Source: Ectobius pallidus (Eukaryota; Arthropoda; Insecta; Blattodea; Ectobiidae). From it: DNA of 64,000 bases. The stretch covers positions 44,507,502-44,571,501 of the forward strand of contig CAXKWD010000008.1 of the NCBI GenBank assembly GCA_964059195.1, in the 5' to 3' direction. This document shows positions 1 to 9,245 of this stretch, piece by piece. The notes below the pieces were generated by a model, which was not told the DNA's origin, made no database searches, and worked only from the letters and a program-made list of their open reading frames with translations. The translations under genes and the position numbers were made by a program. Numbering within the stretch: position 1 is the stretch's first letter; each line of letters starts with the position of its first letter.

Positions 1-198
1 ATTCCTAACTAAGCTGAAGGAAAATTATCTATTTAATGGAACCCGAAGGTTCATTCCCCCGCTTACCTGATCTCACCATTCAACTCTATTCTGTGCTAAC
101 TCCATCCAACCATCCCTCGCAAATCCTACTTCCCTTAAATCTATCCTAATATTGTCCTCCCACCTACATCTACATCTTTCAAGTGGTCTTGTCCATCG

Positions 199-206
199 GG
201 TCTCCC
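199..206. repeat. Target-site duplication (left) of hAT MITE
   Basis: GGTCTCCC directly before the left TIR, repeated exactly at 465-472. Eight base pairs is the hAT signature. Confidence 0.88.
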
Positions 207-464
207 CAGTGCTTTAGTTGAAAAATATTTTATGGGGGTACTCACCTTCCATAGAACGCATATCTATTGCGAATTTAATAGTGTTTGTCATTATTAACAA
301 ATACACTCTCGTGAATTGGACATTTAACAAGTATTTTAGGACAATATCGTTCCTGTACTGCCAGCACGACGTACCGGAGCACATATTTTTCCCGGTATGG
401 TAGAAGGAAAATAATTTTATACCGGTACACAGTACTGGTGCGTACCGGCCCAACTAAAGCACTG
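207..464. mobile_element. hAT-type MITE, 258 bp, perfect 14-bp TIRs
   Basis: The element starts CAGTGCTTTAGTTG (207-220) and ends with its exact inverse CAACTAAAGCACTG (451-464). It is flanked by the 8-bp direct repeat GGTCTCCC (199-206, 465-472). The same LINE sequence at about 2757-2775 lacks the insertion and has a single GGATCTCCC, so it acts as a paralogous empty site. No transposase is encoded; small frames inside are by chance. The right half is rich in short ACCGGTAC-like palindromic motifs. TIR starting CAGTG plus 8-bp TSD identifies the hAT superfamily; family identity is not known. Confidence 0.92.
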
Positions 465-472
465 GGTCTCCC
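465..472. repeat. Target-site duplication (right) of hAT MITE
   Basis: GGTCTCCC, identical to 199-206. Confidence 0.88.
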
Positions 473-1220
473 AGTCAATACTTTTGAGATATGTCTTTCC
501 TCATCCATGCGCGCAACATGTCATCCTCCGTGACTTAATTACACTTATTATATTATCCGGTGAAGAGTACAGGTTATGAAGGTCGTCGTTATGCAGTTTT
601 CTCAAGTCCCCATTTTCATCTCTCTTAGGCTCACATATTTTCCTGCTCACCCGTTTTCGAAAACTCTCAGTTTATGTTGTTCCCGAAGATTAAGCTACCA
701 TGCCTCACATCCATATGATACAACCGGCAGGATAATTGTCCTAAAAAAAATTATTTTTAGATTTCTGGACAGAAGACAAGACGAAAAGAGTTTCTGAACT
801 GCATAAAAACAGACATTTCCTGGTTTGGGTCTACACTTAACTTCTGTTTTAATATTATTTGTGTCTGTAATTACAGCTCCCAGATATTTGAAATCTCCAA
901 ACGATTTACCGGCTAGTCTATTATACTGTAGCCCATTTTTTGACGTTTCAGGACCATGTGCTTTGTTTTTTTTCTGTATTAATTTCCAATCCAACATTCC
1001 TGCAGCCATCGAAAGGACTTTCTGCATTTCTCTCGATTATGCTTATGTCATCGTCCAACAGACAAACATCATCTGCATAAGCTAAAATTGGGTCACTGCC
1101 GTTTAATTCTAGGCCTATTTTGTTTTCCTGAACTTTTCTAATGTCATAATCCAAAGCGAAATTAATAGTAAAGGCGGTAGTGCATGTCCTTGCTCCAAGC
1201 CGCTTTTAATGGCAAACCTA

Positions 1221-1610
1221 TCTATATATATAAAAATGAATGTATGTGTGTGTGTCTGTCCTTTATGCATTACTACACCATTCATCCGATCGCCATGAAA
1301 CTTTGGGAAGTTGTTGAGTACATTCCCGGGAAGGTTTCTGGCATATTACATTTTTAATTTTTGCTTTCGTTCGTGAGTTATGAGTGAAAAACGGGCAGAA
1401 AACGTGAATTTTTTGCGTTTTCGAAGCATCAGTTTTCAGTAATACATTTCAATGTCAAATCAATTACAGTAGGCTTTGGCTATTTTTGTCATTCCTTGGA
1501 CATAAAACTATCGCAATCGCTTGAATGTTGTAGCTCACGCTGATCGATTCATTTGTTTATAATGTTAAGGAACGCATACATATGAAATTTTCAACCTAAT
1601 CCCGAAGAGG

Positions 1611-1646
<36 letters not shown>

Positions 1647-2181
1647 AATGGGATAATCAATATAGGCCTAAATATGGTCAAACGTTGTTCGATTTGGACG
1701 AAACTCACTATACAGGGGTTTTCTGGGCCAAGGACCTCGAATCTGAGGTCGCTTTTACCAGGCGACGCTATCTAATCGTGGTATGTAATTCACGTGATTT
1801 AGATGTTAATAAATATAATGATTTAACTATTATGCTCTTAATTTTTAATTTTTGAAATAATTATCGCGGGCGATCGCTTGATTTTGTAAGTTCATCCTTG
1901 ACGATTCATTTGTTTAGAATATCAAGGCCCGCAGACGTATGAAATTCAATATAGGCCTAAATATGGTCAAACATTGTTCGACTTGGACGAAACTCACTAT
2001 GCAGGGGTTTTCTGGGCCAGGGAACTCTAATCTGAGGTCGCTTTTACCAGGCGACACTATCTAATCGTGGTATGTAGTCCACGTGATTTAGGTGTTAATA
2101 AATATAATGATTTAAGTATTATGCTCTTAATTTTTAATTTTTGAAATAATTATCGCGTGCGAAGCCGCAGGCACACGCTAG
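1221..2181 (+). mobile_element. Non-autonomous Helitron, 961 bp
   Basis: It begins TCTATATATATAAAAATGAA and ends with a GTGC...GCAC hairpin (about 2158-2174) followed by CTAG (2178-2181). It is inserted exactly between A (1220) and T (2182), the Helitron rule. The sister LINE copy has the uninterrupted sequence at about 3518-3530, so both ends are confirmed by an empty site. Inside are an (ATT)n tract (1613-1646) and a roughly 220-bp segment present twice in direct orientation (about 1660-1865 and 1945-2157). No Rep/helicase ORF is present, so it must depend on an autonomous relative. Confidence 0.92.
1613..1646. repeat. (ATT)n microsatellite inside the Helitron
   Basis: Uninterrupted ATT repeats of about 11 units. 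Confidence 0.95.
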
Positions 2182-3829
2182 TCTGATATAAGTTTCCCTA
2201 CCTTGACTCTGCTTTAGGTTTCATTTAAACACATTTTATTTTTATTTCACTTTATTTGTTCTTTTTATTTATTCTGGCAGAGCTGATCAGTCTAACCAAC
2301 TTATTTGTTATCTCAAGGTCAATGAGGATATTGTACAATTTGTCTCGCCTAAGTGAATCATATGCTTCTTAAAAATCTTTGTATCTGTAATGAACAGAGT
2401 TATTATATTCCCACTTTTTGTCCAAGATTTGGCGAATAAAAAATATTTAATCAATGACTGATCTGTTTCGCCTAAATGAACATTTGTGGTCTCCAGTGAT
2501 TTCGTCCGCATATGGGGTTAATTTTGACAGAAGTTTACTTACTTACTCAATAGGCAATAGACAATTCCTTAGCAAGCTAAAGGTATATTATCTTATTTAT
2601 GGAAACCGAAGGTTCATTGCCGCGCACACCTGAGCCCACCATTAAACCCTATTCTGTGCTAACTCCATCCAACCATCCCTCGCAAATCCTACTTCCCTTA
2701 AATCTATCCGAATATTGCCCTCCTACCTACGTCTACGTTTTCCAAGTGGTCTTTTCCCTTCGGATCTCCCAGTCAATACTTTTGAGATATGTCTTTCCTC
2801 ACCCATGCACGCAACATGTCCAGCCCATTTCATCCTCCGAGACTTAATTACTCTTACTATGTCTGGTGAAGAGTACAGGTTATGAAAGTCGTCGCTATGC
2901 AGTCTTCTCCAGTCCCCATTTTCATCTCTCTTGGGCCAAAATATTTTTCTGCTCCCCTGTTTTCGAAAACTCCCAGATTATGTTCTTCCCGAAGAGTAAG
3001 CGACCATGTCTCACATCCATATAGTACAATCGGAAGGATAATTGTCTTATAAATCTTTATTTTTATATTTCTGGAGAGAAGACGAGAAGAAAATAGTTTC
3101 TGAACTGCATAAAAACAGGCATTTCCTCATTTTAATCGACATTTGACTTCAACCTTAATATTATTTGTTTCTGTAATTATTGCTCCCAGATATTTGGATT
3201 TGTCCACTTGTTCGAACGATTTACCGGCTATTGTAAAATTTTTAATGCATTAATTTGACGTTTCATGACGAAATATTTAGTTTTTTTTTTCCTGTTTTAA
3301 TTTCCAATCATACTTTCCTGCATGCCTCGAAAATACTTTCTGCATTTCTCTCGATTGTGTTCATGTAATCGCCCAGCAGACAAACGTCCTCTGCTTAAGT
3401 TAAAATCGGGTGACTACCATTTAATTTTACCCTGTTTTCGTGAACTTCCCTAATGTCATATTCGAAAGCGAAATTATAAAGTAAAGGCGATAGTGCATCT
3501 CTTTGCTTCAAGCCGCAAACCTATCTGTTATAAATTTTCCTACCCTAACTCTGCTATAGGTTTCATTTATACACATTTTAATCTGCCTAACTAACCCTCT
3601 TGATATCCCAAACTCAATGAGGATATTGTACAATCTGTCTCGCCTAACTGCATTATTATCTATTTCTCCAAGATTTGGCGAACACAAAATATTTCATAAA
3701 TAGTTGATCTATTTTGCCTAAATCCACATTGGTGATCTCCAATGATTTCGTCCGCATATGGGGTTAATATTGACAAAGCATATTAGATAGAATTTTATAC
3801 GATGTTGATGAGTGAGAAATTACTCGATA

Positions 3830-3837
3830 GTTATTAC
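3830..3837. repeat. Target-site duplication (left) of 731-bp MITE
   Basis: GTTATTAC, repeated exactly at 4569-4576. Confidence 0.85.
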
Positions 3838-4568
3838 CAAGGCCTGGATTCTAATGACATGTCATCTTTTTCTTGATGCTGCATAGACATTGCCAACTTG
3901 TGGATAAATCCTAATCATGGCCTCTAGATTATAGAAATGAATTTTTATCAGGTAATTTTTGTCATTTTTGTCAATTTTATATTTTAAGGGCATTTATTTC
4001 AATTTTAGGTCATTATTTTGCCATTTTCGTGTTATTTGGTTCCTTATTTTGTCATTTTCATGTATTTACATTGAGTGTATTAATTTTTTTTCGTCGCTAG
4101 CGGTGCTGTCTTTGAAGTATTGTTTGTTTAATGCAAGAAGGAAAAATTTGGCGTTAAAGTGTTGACATGTGTCAGTCGGAAGTGAGAATCAAAGAAACGC
4201 CATAATTTTGTATTACATAAAATTGCTATTGTTATTAGATTGACCAGAGTCTGCAACCTGCTTGGATTTGAGAGTGCAAACTACTATTTACCCTCAATAA
4301 ACAACAATATAACCTGGCAGACCAGAAAAGGATGTGTCGAATTTTGACTCACCAGTATAAATTTCCGTAAGAAAAGAACATTCAGAACATTAAAGTTATT
4401 TACAGTACAATTATGTACAAACTAGTCTATAACTTCGTGTGTACAATAATAATATTCTATAAACAAAATATCAGTTTTTAGGAAATTTTTTTATAATTAA
4501 TAAGTCATTTTCTTTAAAATCTAGGGCCATTTTTCAAAAAATTTTAGGTAATCAGAATCCGGGCCCTG
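3838..4568. mobile_element. hAT-like MITE, 731 bp, about 18-bp TIRs
   Basis: Left end CAAGGCCTGGATTCTAAT and inverted right end CAGGGCCCGGATTCTGAT match at 15 of 18 positions. GTTATTAC is duplicated on both sides. The element splits LINE copy 2 between its RT N-terminal part and its catalytic part. The interior is AT-rich with repeated CATTTT and TTTAGGTCAT motifs and no coding potential. The end-proximal sequence GGATTCTAATGACATGTCAT is close to that of the MITE at 59782-60209, so both probably belong to one family. Confidence 0.85.
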
Positions 4569-4576
4569 GTTATTAC
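4569..4576. repeat. Target-site duplication (right) of 731-bp MITE
   Basis: GTTATTAC, identical to 3830-3837. Confidence 0.85.
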
Positions 4577-5430
4577 ATTTGGCCCTATCTCCCTTTTTAT
4601 GGATCGCTATAATAATAGATTTTTCCATTCCTTTGGGAATTCTTCCTTCCTTCAAATCATAAGAATGAGTTTATGCATCTCTGAGTTTAATGTATCCCCA
4701 CCTTCCTTAATTAATTCTGCTGGAATTTGGTCATCGCCTGGAGATTTGTGTTTTTAGTTTACCTATAGCAGTTTCAACTTCTGTTAGAGTTGGTTCGGCA
4801 ACCAACGGTTCTGCTGTGAATATTTCAGTTTCTACACTTTGGGCATATCCAAGTACATTTAATAATCGATTAAAGAAATTTTTCCACCTATTCAAAGTAT
4901 TATTTGGAGCCGCGAGTATAATGCCATCATTATCCTGAATTATATTTGTTCTTGGTTGAAAACATTTCTCGAACTCATTTATTCCCTTGCAGAGATCCCT
5001 AACATTTTTGTCTTTACTATTTATCTCTGATTCATTTACTATGTTTTGAGATAGTTTCTTTTATTTGTTCTAATGGTTCTAGATGTTTCTCGTTTAACGT
5101 TGTCGAGATTTCCGACAGTAGTTTCATTCGGTTTTTGTAACCATTGTAGTTTCGCTCGCTTTCTTGCATTTACTAATTTCATGCACTCATCATTGAACCA
5201 CGGTTTATTTAGTTTCAGTTCAAGCCGACCTAATTTTTCTTTTGCAGATACTTTAATATTGGACATAATGCTTTCCCAGGTTTTATCGACATTCATATCA
5301 TCTCTAGCTTCTTTTTCCGCAATACTTTCTAGAACTGAATATGTATTTTAAATCTCATCTAGGCAAACGTTCATAATTTGGTCTAGCTTTTTCACATTCA
5401 ATCTCTCGGCAAAGTCCCAGAACAACTCCC

Positions 5431-6263
5431 CCCATCGTCGCGTTATGGCTTCTTCACACGTCCGGCGCAATGTATTTGTTTTCAACCGACCAGGGTTACC
5501 AACTGTCTTCGTTGCAGCAGTACGATGGCTGGTCTATTCCATACAGTACTGCAACCTCTACATAAAGCTAAATAATGCATAACTAACCACATTAGTTAAG
5601 TGCGCGAGCGGAGGCGGCAGCCGAAGCGAAGCGCCCTTGCATTTTCGAATAATGTACGATACACTGTTTGTCGGTTTCGAAAATGTGGCATATTATATCT
5701 TTTGTCTCGTTATGTTGGTCACAGTTCATCGCTAGACGACGTCACACTGGCAACGTCCAATCATGCACTTCTACTCCGGTCTTAATAATCAACATGGCGG
5801 AAATATCTCTACTTTTTGCAACTTCCCACTATAAAAGAAAGTGTACTGTTTAGGGTGGGTGGGCTGGACCAAATCACTCGTGAAGACAACATCTCCTCTC
5901 CCGAGAATTTGTCTTGAAATCCATGTGTTTTTAAGTGTTTTATGAAGATAATCTCGTGTTATAATATGGGGGGAGTTGAAATGGGACTTTACCAATCTCT
6001 CTATATCGAAATTTTGCCAAGTCCCTTTTGTTTAATGAAATTTCTCCCAAATAACCGCAACTACCAGATAGTGAATCGAATTGTAGTCAGCACCCCTAAA
6101 AATTCGAACAACAATCATATATATAGTCCAGGCAGTAGGGGTATAACTTTTACCACATTATTTCTACATGGTAGAATTTTCTTTACAATATAAAATTTGT
6201 TTATACAAAAAGCATGTTACATAATTATGAAACAGTCAACCTGAATAACAGGAATAAGAAACT
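5431..6263. other. No recognised feature
   Basis: About 830 bp of mixed composition. A locally GC-rich patch (about 5600-5640, GCGAGCGGAGGCGGCAGCC) stands out. Frames present are short and unconvincing. I see no splice-bounded exon or repeat signature. Confidence 0.5.
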
Positions 6264-7330
6264 TTAAACGTAAAACAGTTCCTCTAGAGATAAAAATTGT
6301 GAATTGTCCCCATAATGCTCGCAGCATTGCCACGTTGTATAGCTATAGGCCTACCTATACGCTGCCGAAGATAATCTGTGGCCCGAGGATCGTGCGTAAT
6401 GCTCTTCAAGATGTTTCCAATGTCTTTCACTAGTTCTTTCGCGTCTGCACACCATGGGCCAAAGGTTTCCACTGCAAATGCAGTAAATAAATAGGTCTCG
6501 GTGATACCCCAGTATTTGTGTTGTTTTAGTTTAACTGCTGCTTCTGCAGCGGAACCGCCAAGTTGGATGTCATTGGTAAGTGAGAACCAGCCAGTGTGTC
6601 AACACAAGTGGCATCCCAAAGCAGTGATTTACCATTCCTCCAAGGTATAATAGACAGCCCATCAGGACGTTTGCCATCAGTGCGGTTGATTCCAGTTGGT
6701 TCTAGAACTGAAGGAATGCCTGCTGAGGTTAAGGCACGTTTTAGTATGTCATTAAGGGTGAAATGTCTTGAAATTCTTCCCGCATTCTTCCTACAGCTTA
6801 AACCATGGTAACCATACTCATCTGTAGTGACACCGCAAACACATTTATGTTGCTGGTAAATTTTAGAGCCTAGTCTCAAGGCTTCTGCAATCCGAAAGCT
6901 CATGTTATCCATAAAGGTGCCAATGTTAATAGATGGTATGGCGTTAAGCCATGAACTAGCTTCTTTTTCTTGGATAGCAAGAATGCGCACTTGATCTGTA
7001 GCTGAAACGTAAGATGAAACCAGCGACTCGTGGATGCGTGCAGCGTTTATTAAATTCCAGTTGTGCTGGAATTCAAGATGATCTTGAGGGACATTTAGGT
7101 TATTCAAAGTAGCCCATTCTTGCAATGCCTCTGACAGATGGCTCAAACCGATTTCATCACCATGTTTTATAATTTCAGACTTGACGAAATCGAGAACACC
7201 ATGGGCCTAAGCAATAAAGGCTGGGAGACGTGTGTCACGTGCGGAACGAATGCCAAGACCACCAAACTTGAATGGCAGTTGCTAAGGCGATTAAACAAAT
7301 TCAACCATTCAGATAAAACAGAATTCTTGG
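6264..7330 (-). pseudogene. REL-endonuclease LINE, 5'-truncated copy: C-terminal zinc knuckle and endonuclease
   Basis: C-terminal third of the same family as the near-complete element at 45031-48066. Reading right to left: FKFGGLGIRS (about 7280) and a 206-codon frame (6526-7146) with a zinc knuckle CVCGVTTDEYGYHGLSC. The restriction-like endonuclease core follows, with KRPDGLSIIPW and LLWDATCVDT. A frameshift separates this from the end segment (6284-6472), which carries METFGPW and AIQRGNAAS. An in-frame stop lies near 7207. The RT domain is absent, as expected from 5' truncation during target-primed reverse transcription. In the family this region cuts the target DNA. Pairwise divergence from the second copy is visibly large, so the two insertions are not recent sisters. 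Confidence 0.85.
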
Positions 7331-7515
7331 GTTAATTTAGTGTAATAGATAACAAAAAATAGCACTATCACAGATACAAGTTAAGAAGAATCAGAACTTG
7401 AAGTTAAACGAATAAATTAACCATTGGAAGACAGATGTCTTAACAAAATACATATAAATATGGAACAACAGATGCATTCACTTTTATTCACCATCCAAGG
7501 CCTTCTCATATTGTT

Positions 7516-7944
7516 TGTTGCAAAAGGTGATGCAGAAGATTTTATTTTTTTAACTTGTATATATGGATACAAACATGTAAAAATGAAAAATGCTAACACG
7601 GGCGACCGTGGGAAAACTTTTGGCAGTAAAAAAAACCCTCGTATTTTACCACATTTTTTTGTTTTTCACATTTATAACCTCTAAACGGTGTATCTTATTT
7701 AAAAAGACATTATATAACTAATTAAAGATAATTCAATTCTGCGTTGAATGAAAGCCACAACGTAATAATTCGGTTAGGTGGTATGGTCGAAAACCATGGT
7801 CAAATATAGACGATTTTATCCAACTTTGTAAAAAACTGAGATATAGTACTATATATGAGTCTGCAGCTTGGAAAAGAGTACCCTAAGAGAAAAACTCATT
7901 GGAATAAAAGTTTTAGAGCATCGAATTATGCGCCCACTGAGTGC
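7516..7944 (+). repeat. Dispersed repeat, inverted partner at 28843-29215
   Basis: It matches the reverse complement of 28843-29215 over nearly its whole length. The pair starts at GTTGCAAAAGGTG and ends at CCCACTGAGT, with several indels. It has no ORF or obvious terminal repeats. It could be a LINE 3' untranslated region or an uncharacterised non-coding element. Confidence 0.75.
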
Positions 7945-8248
7945 CAACACTTTAAAATTCGGTTAAGTACACATCTCGAAATTGGCAATATCCCGATGAC
8001 CGACAATTGGCATAGGAAGGTACCTATGAGTTACAACGCTTCAACAGTACGGGTGTATATCCTACAGAGTTATTCGTGGTTTAGTATCGACAAATAATCA
8101 TTTTAAAATGTGAATTTTTTACGAAAACACACGAGCAAATAAGAAATCACATGAGTAATTTAAAAACATAAGAATTATATACCATACTTTATTAATAGGC
8201 TTACATTATCTGAATTTCTAAAAAATATGTTAATAATGAAATGATATA

Positions 8249-8252
8249 ATAT
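8249..8252. repeat. Target-site duplication (left) of the LTR array
   Basis: ATAT immediately before the first LTR, matched by ATAT at 23907-23910 after the last LTR. Four base pairs is usual for Ty3/gypsy integration, though an AT-only repeat is weak evidence alone. Confidence 0.6.
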
Positions 8253-8340
8253 TGTTGGGTCGTGTCTAATCAAGAGAACGATTCCGTTAACAAGAAGAAT
8301 GTCGAGAGAAAGCAGAACTGAAACCTTACAAGAGGAACCG

Positions 8341-8416
8341 ACTGCTGAACTTCCTCTACAGATAGAAATAGCAAGATAACAATAGAAATAGCAAGATAAC
8401 AATAGAAATAGCAAGA
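8341..8416. repeat. Short direct repeat GATAGAAATAGCAA, three copies, in LTR1
   Basis: ATAGAAATAGCAAGATAACA-type unit of about 22 bp repeated in tandem. The same array occurs in LTR2 at about 16680-16755. Confidence 0.85.
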
Positions 8417-8659
8417 CACTTAGACAAAAGACAACAAGAAAATGTTAAAATAAAAAGTAGAATGTAAAGGAAATATGGGAACACGCTAACAAAATAGGTT
8501 TATATGAATATATAATTTTTTTTTGGACTGTCATACCCCACTCTGCTCATCTTTTAAAGTATTGATTTAACATTTTGCTTATTTTAAAGTATTAATTTAT
8601 CAGTAAGAGTAAATTTTAATTGTTTTGTTTCGTATTAAAATATATTTAATAGATTGTTG

Positions 8660-8798
8660 CCGGTCACGGAAACCACAATTTACGGCCGTGGGTGTCGACA
8701 TGCTGACCACATGCTCCCAATCTTGCCGTCTGCCTGTGGCAGATGACGCAGCGGTCGGGTGGTAGGCCAAGTTTTTCAAGGGATGTAGAGCCACGAAG
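8660..8798 (+). repeat. SINE-derived block inside LTR1
   Basis: About 139 bp matching the reverse complement of 55422-55566, the 3' body of the SINE at 55416-55732. Shared stretches include ACGGCCGTGGGTGTCG, GATGACGCAGCGGTCGGGTG and GTAGGCCAAG. The tRNA-derived head is absent. Only the 3' body is present, so it was acquired as a fragment or the two share a common tail module. Confidence 0.85.
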
Positions 8799-8956
8799 GT
8801 TTTAGTTTATAGGTTGTTGAGTTTGATAAATAAGATATTTTATTTTATCGAAACTTCTCTGGGTTCAACACCAATCCTCCACCTTTATAGAAAGATCTGC
8901 TTATGCCTGAAAGAGAAACCATTAAAAGCACAAGGATAGACCCTTGGCAAGGGAAA

Positions 8957-9245
8957 ATGCGCAGCTACCCTGACATGGAGTGAAGTCCGTGTTAGAAAGC
9001 CGTACGCAGAGCGCCCTGATATACCCAACAATCTAAGAAAGGAGATGCGCAGCTACCCTGACATGGAGACGTCCGTGGTAGGCAGCTGTACGCTGAGCTC
9101 CTGAACGACGAAGCACAGGGATAAACCCCTGATAAAACACCAGAATATAATAAAAATGAAAATATACGGCTACCCTGGCATGGAGTTAAGTCTGTGGTAG
9201 GCAGCCGTAGACAGCACCCCTGGAATATTGTCAGAACTAAAAGCA
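8957..9245 (+). repeat. Three imperfect repeats within LTR1 (CAGCTACCCTGACATGGAG units)
   Basis: Units start near 8957, 9045 and 9165. Each holds GCTACCCTGRCATGGAG, then GTCCGTGGTAGGCAGC (with variation) and a short GAGCGCCCTG-like end. The spacing is uneven (88 and 120 bp). Copies in LTR2 lie 8333 bp downstream. Confidence 0.8.

Larger units (their letters stand above)
1..2530 (-). pseudogene. LINE (non-LTR) relic, copy 1: RT and 3' region, interrupted
   Basis: Degenerate minus-strand LINE. Two overlapping reading frames carry reverse-transcriptase matter. One (948-1154) contains LAYADDVCLLDD, with the YADD catalytic box at 1068-1079. The next (695-1027) is in a different frame and holds the post-catalytic thumb-like stretch with FKYLGAVITD and the ending VVSYGCEAW. 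The frame change plus internal stops make it dead. The layout matches the C-terminal half of an RTE- or Jockey-like endonuclease LINE; I cannot fix the clade. The copy is split by a MITE (207-464) and a Helitron (1221-2181) and matches copy 2 (2545 onward) over most of its length, which is how the insertions were delimited. It ends on the right near 2530, next to a (TTAC)n tract that is probably the 3' tail of copy 2. Confidence 0.8.
2545..5430 (-). pseudogene. LINE relic, copy 2: pre-RT linker, RT and 3' end, interrupted
   Basis: Minus-strand LINE of the same family as copy 1 over 2545-3830. The YADD position at about 3390-3402 now reads as a stop followed by AED, so the catalytic centre is lost. 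Sequence homologous in style to LINE RT continues on the far side of a MITE (3838-4568). At 5039-5296 there is an 85-residue frame with LNKPWFNDECMKLVNARKR, typical of the linker between endonuclease and RT, and at about 4575-4990 an RT N-terminal region with the degenerate motif KKHKSPGDDQIPAELIKE. The 5' endonuclease is missing, as in most truncated LINE insertions. The (TTAC)n tract near 2530-2545 is probably the 3' tail. Confidence 0.78.
7331..8252. other. No gene; contains a dispersed repeat
   Basis: AT-rich. Only the dispersed repeat at 7516-7944 is recognisable. The last bases (ATAT, 8249-8252) are the left target-site duplication of the LTR array. Confidence 0.5.

Noticed and set aside
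8951..9245. CRISPR-like array in the LTR
   Set aside because: Only three uneven, diverged units in an animal retroelement; no uniform spacers.
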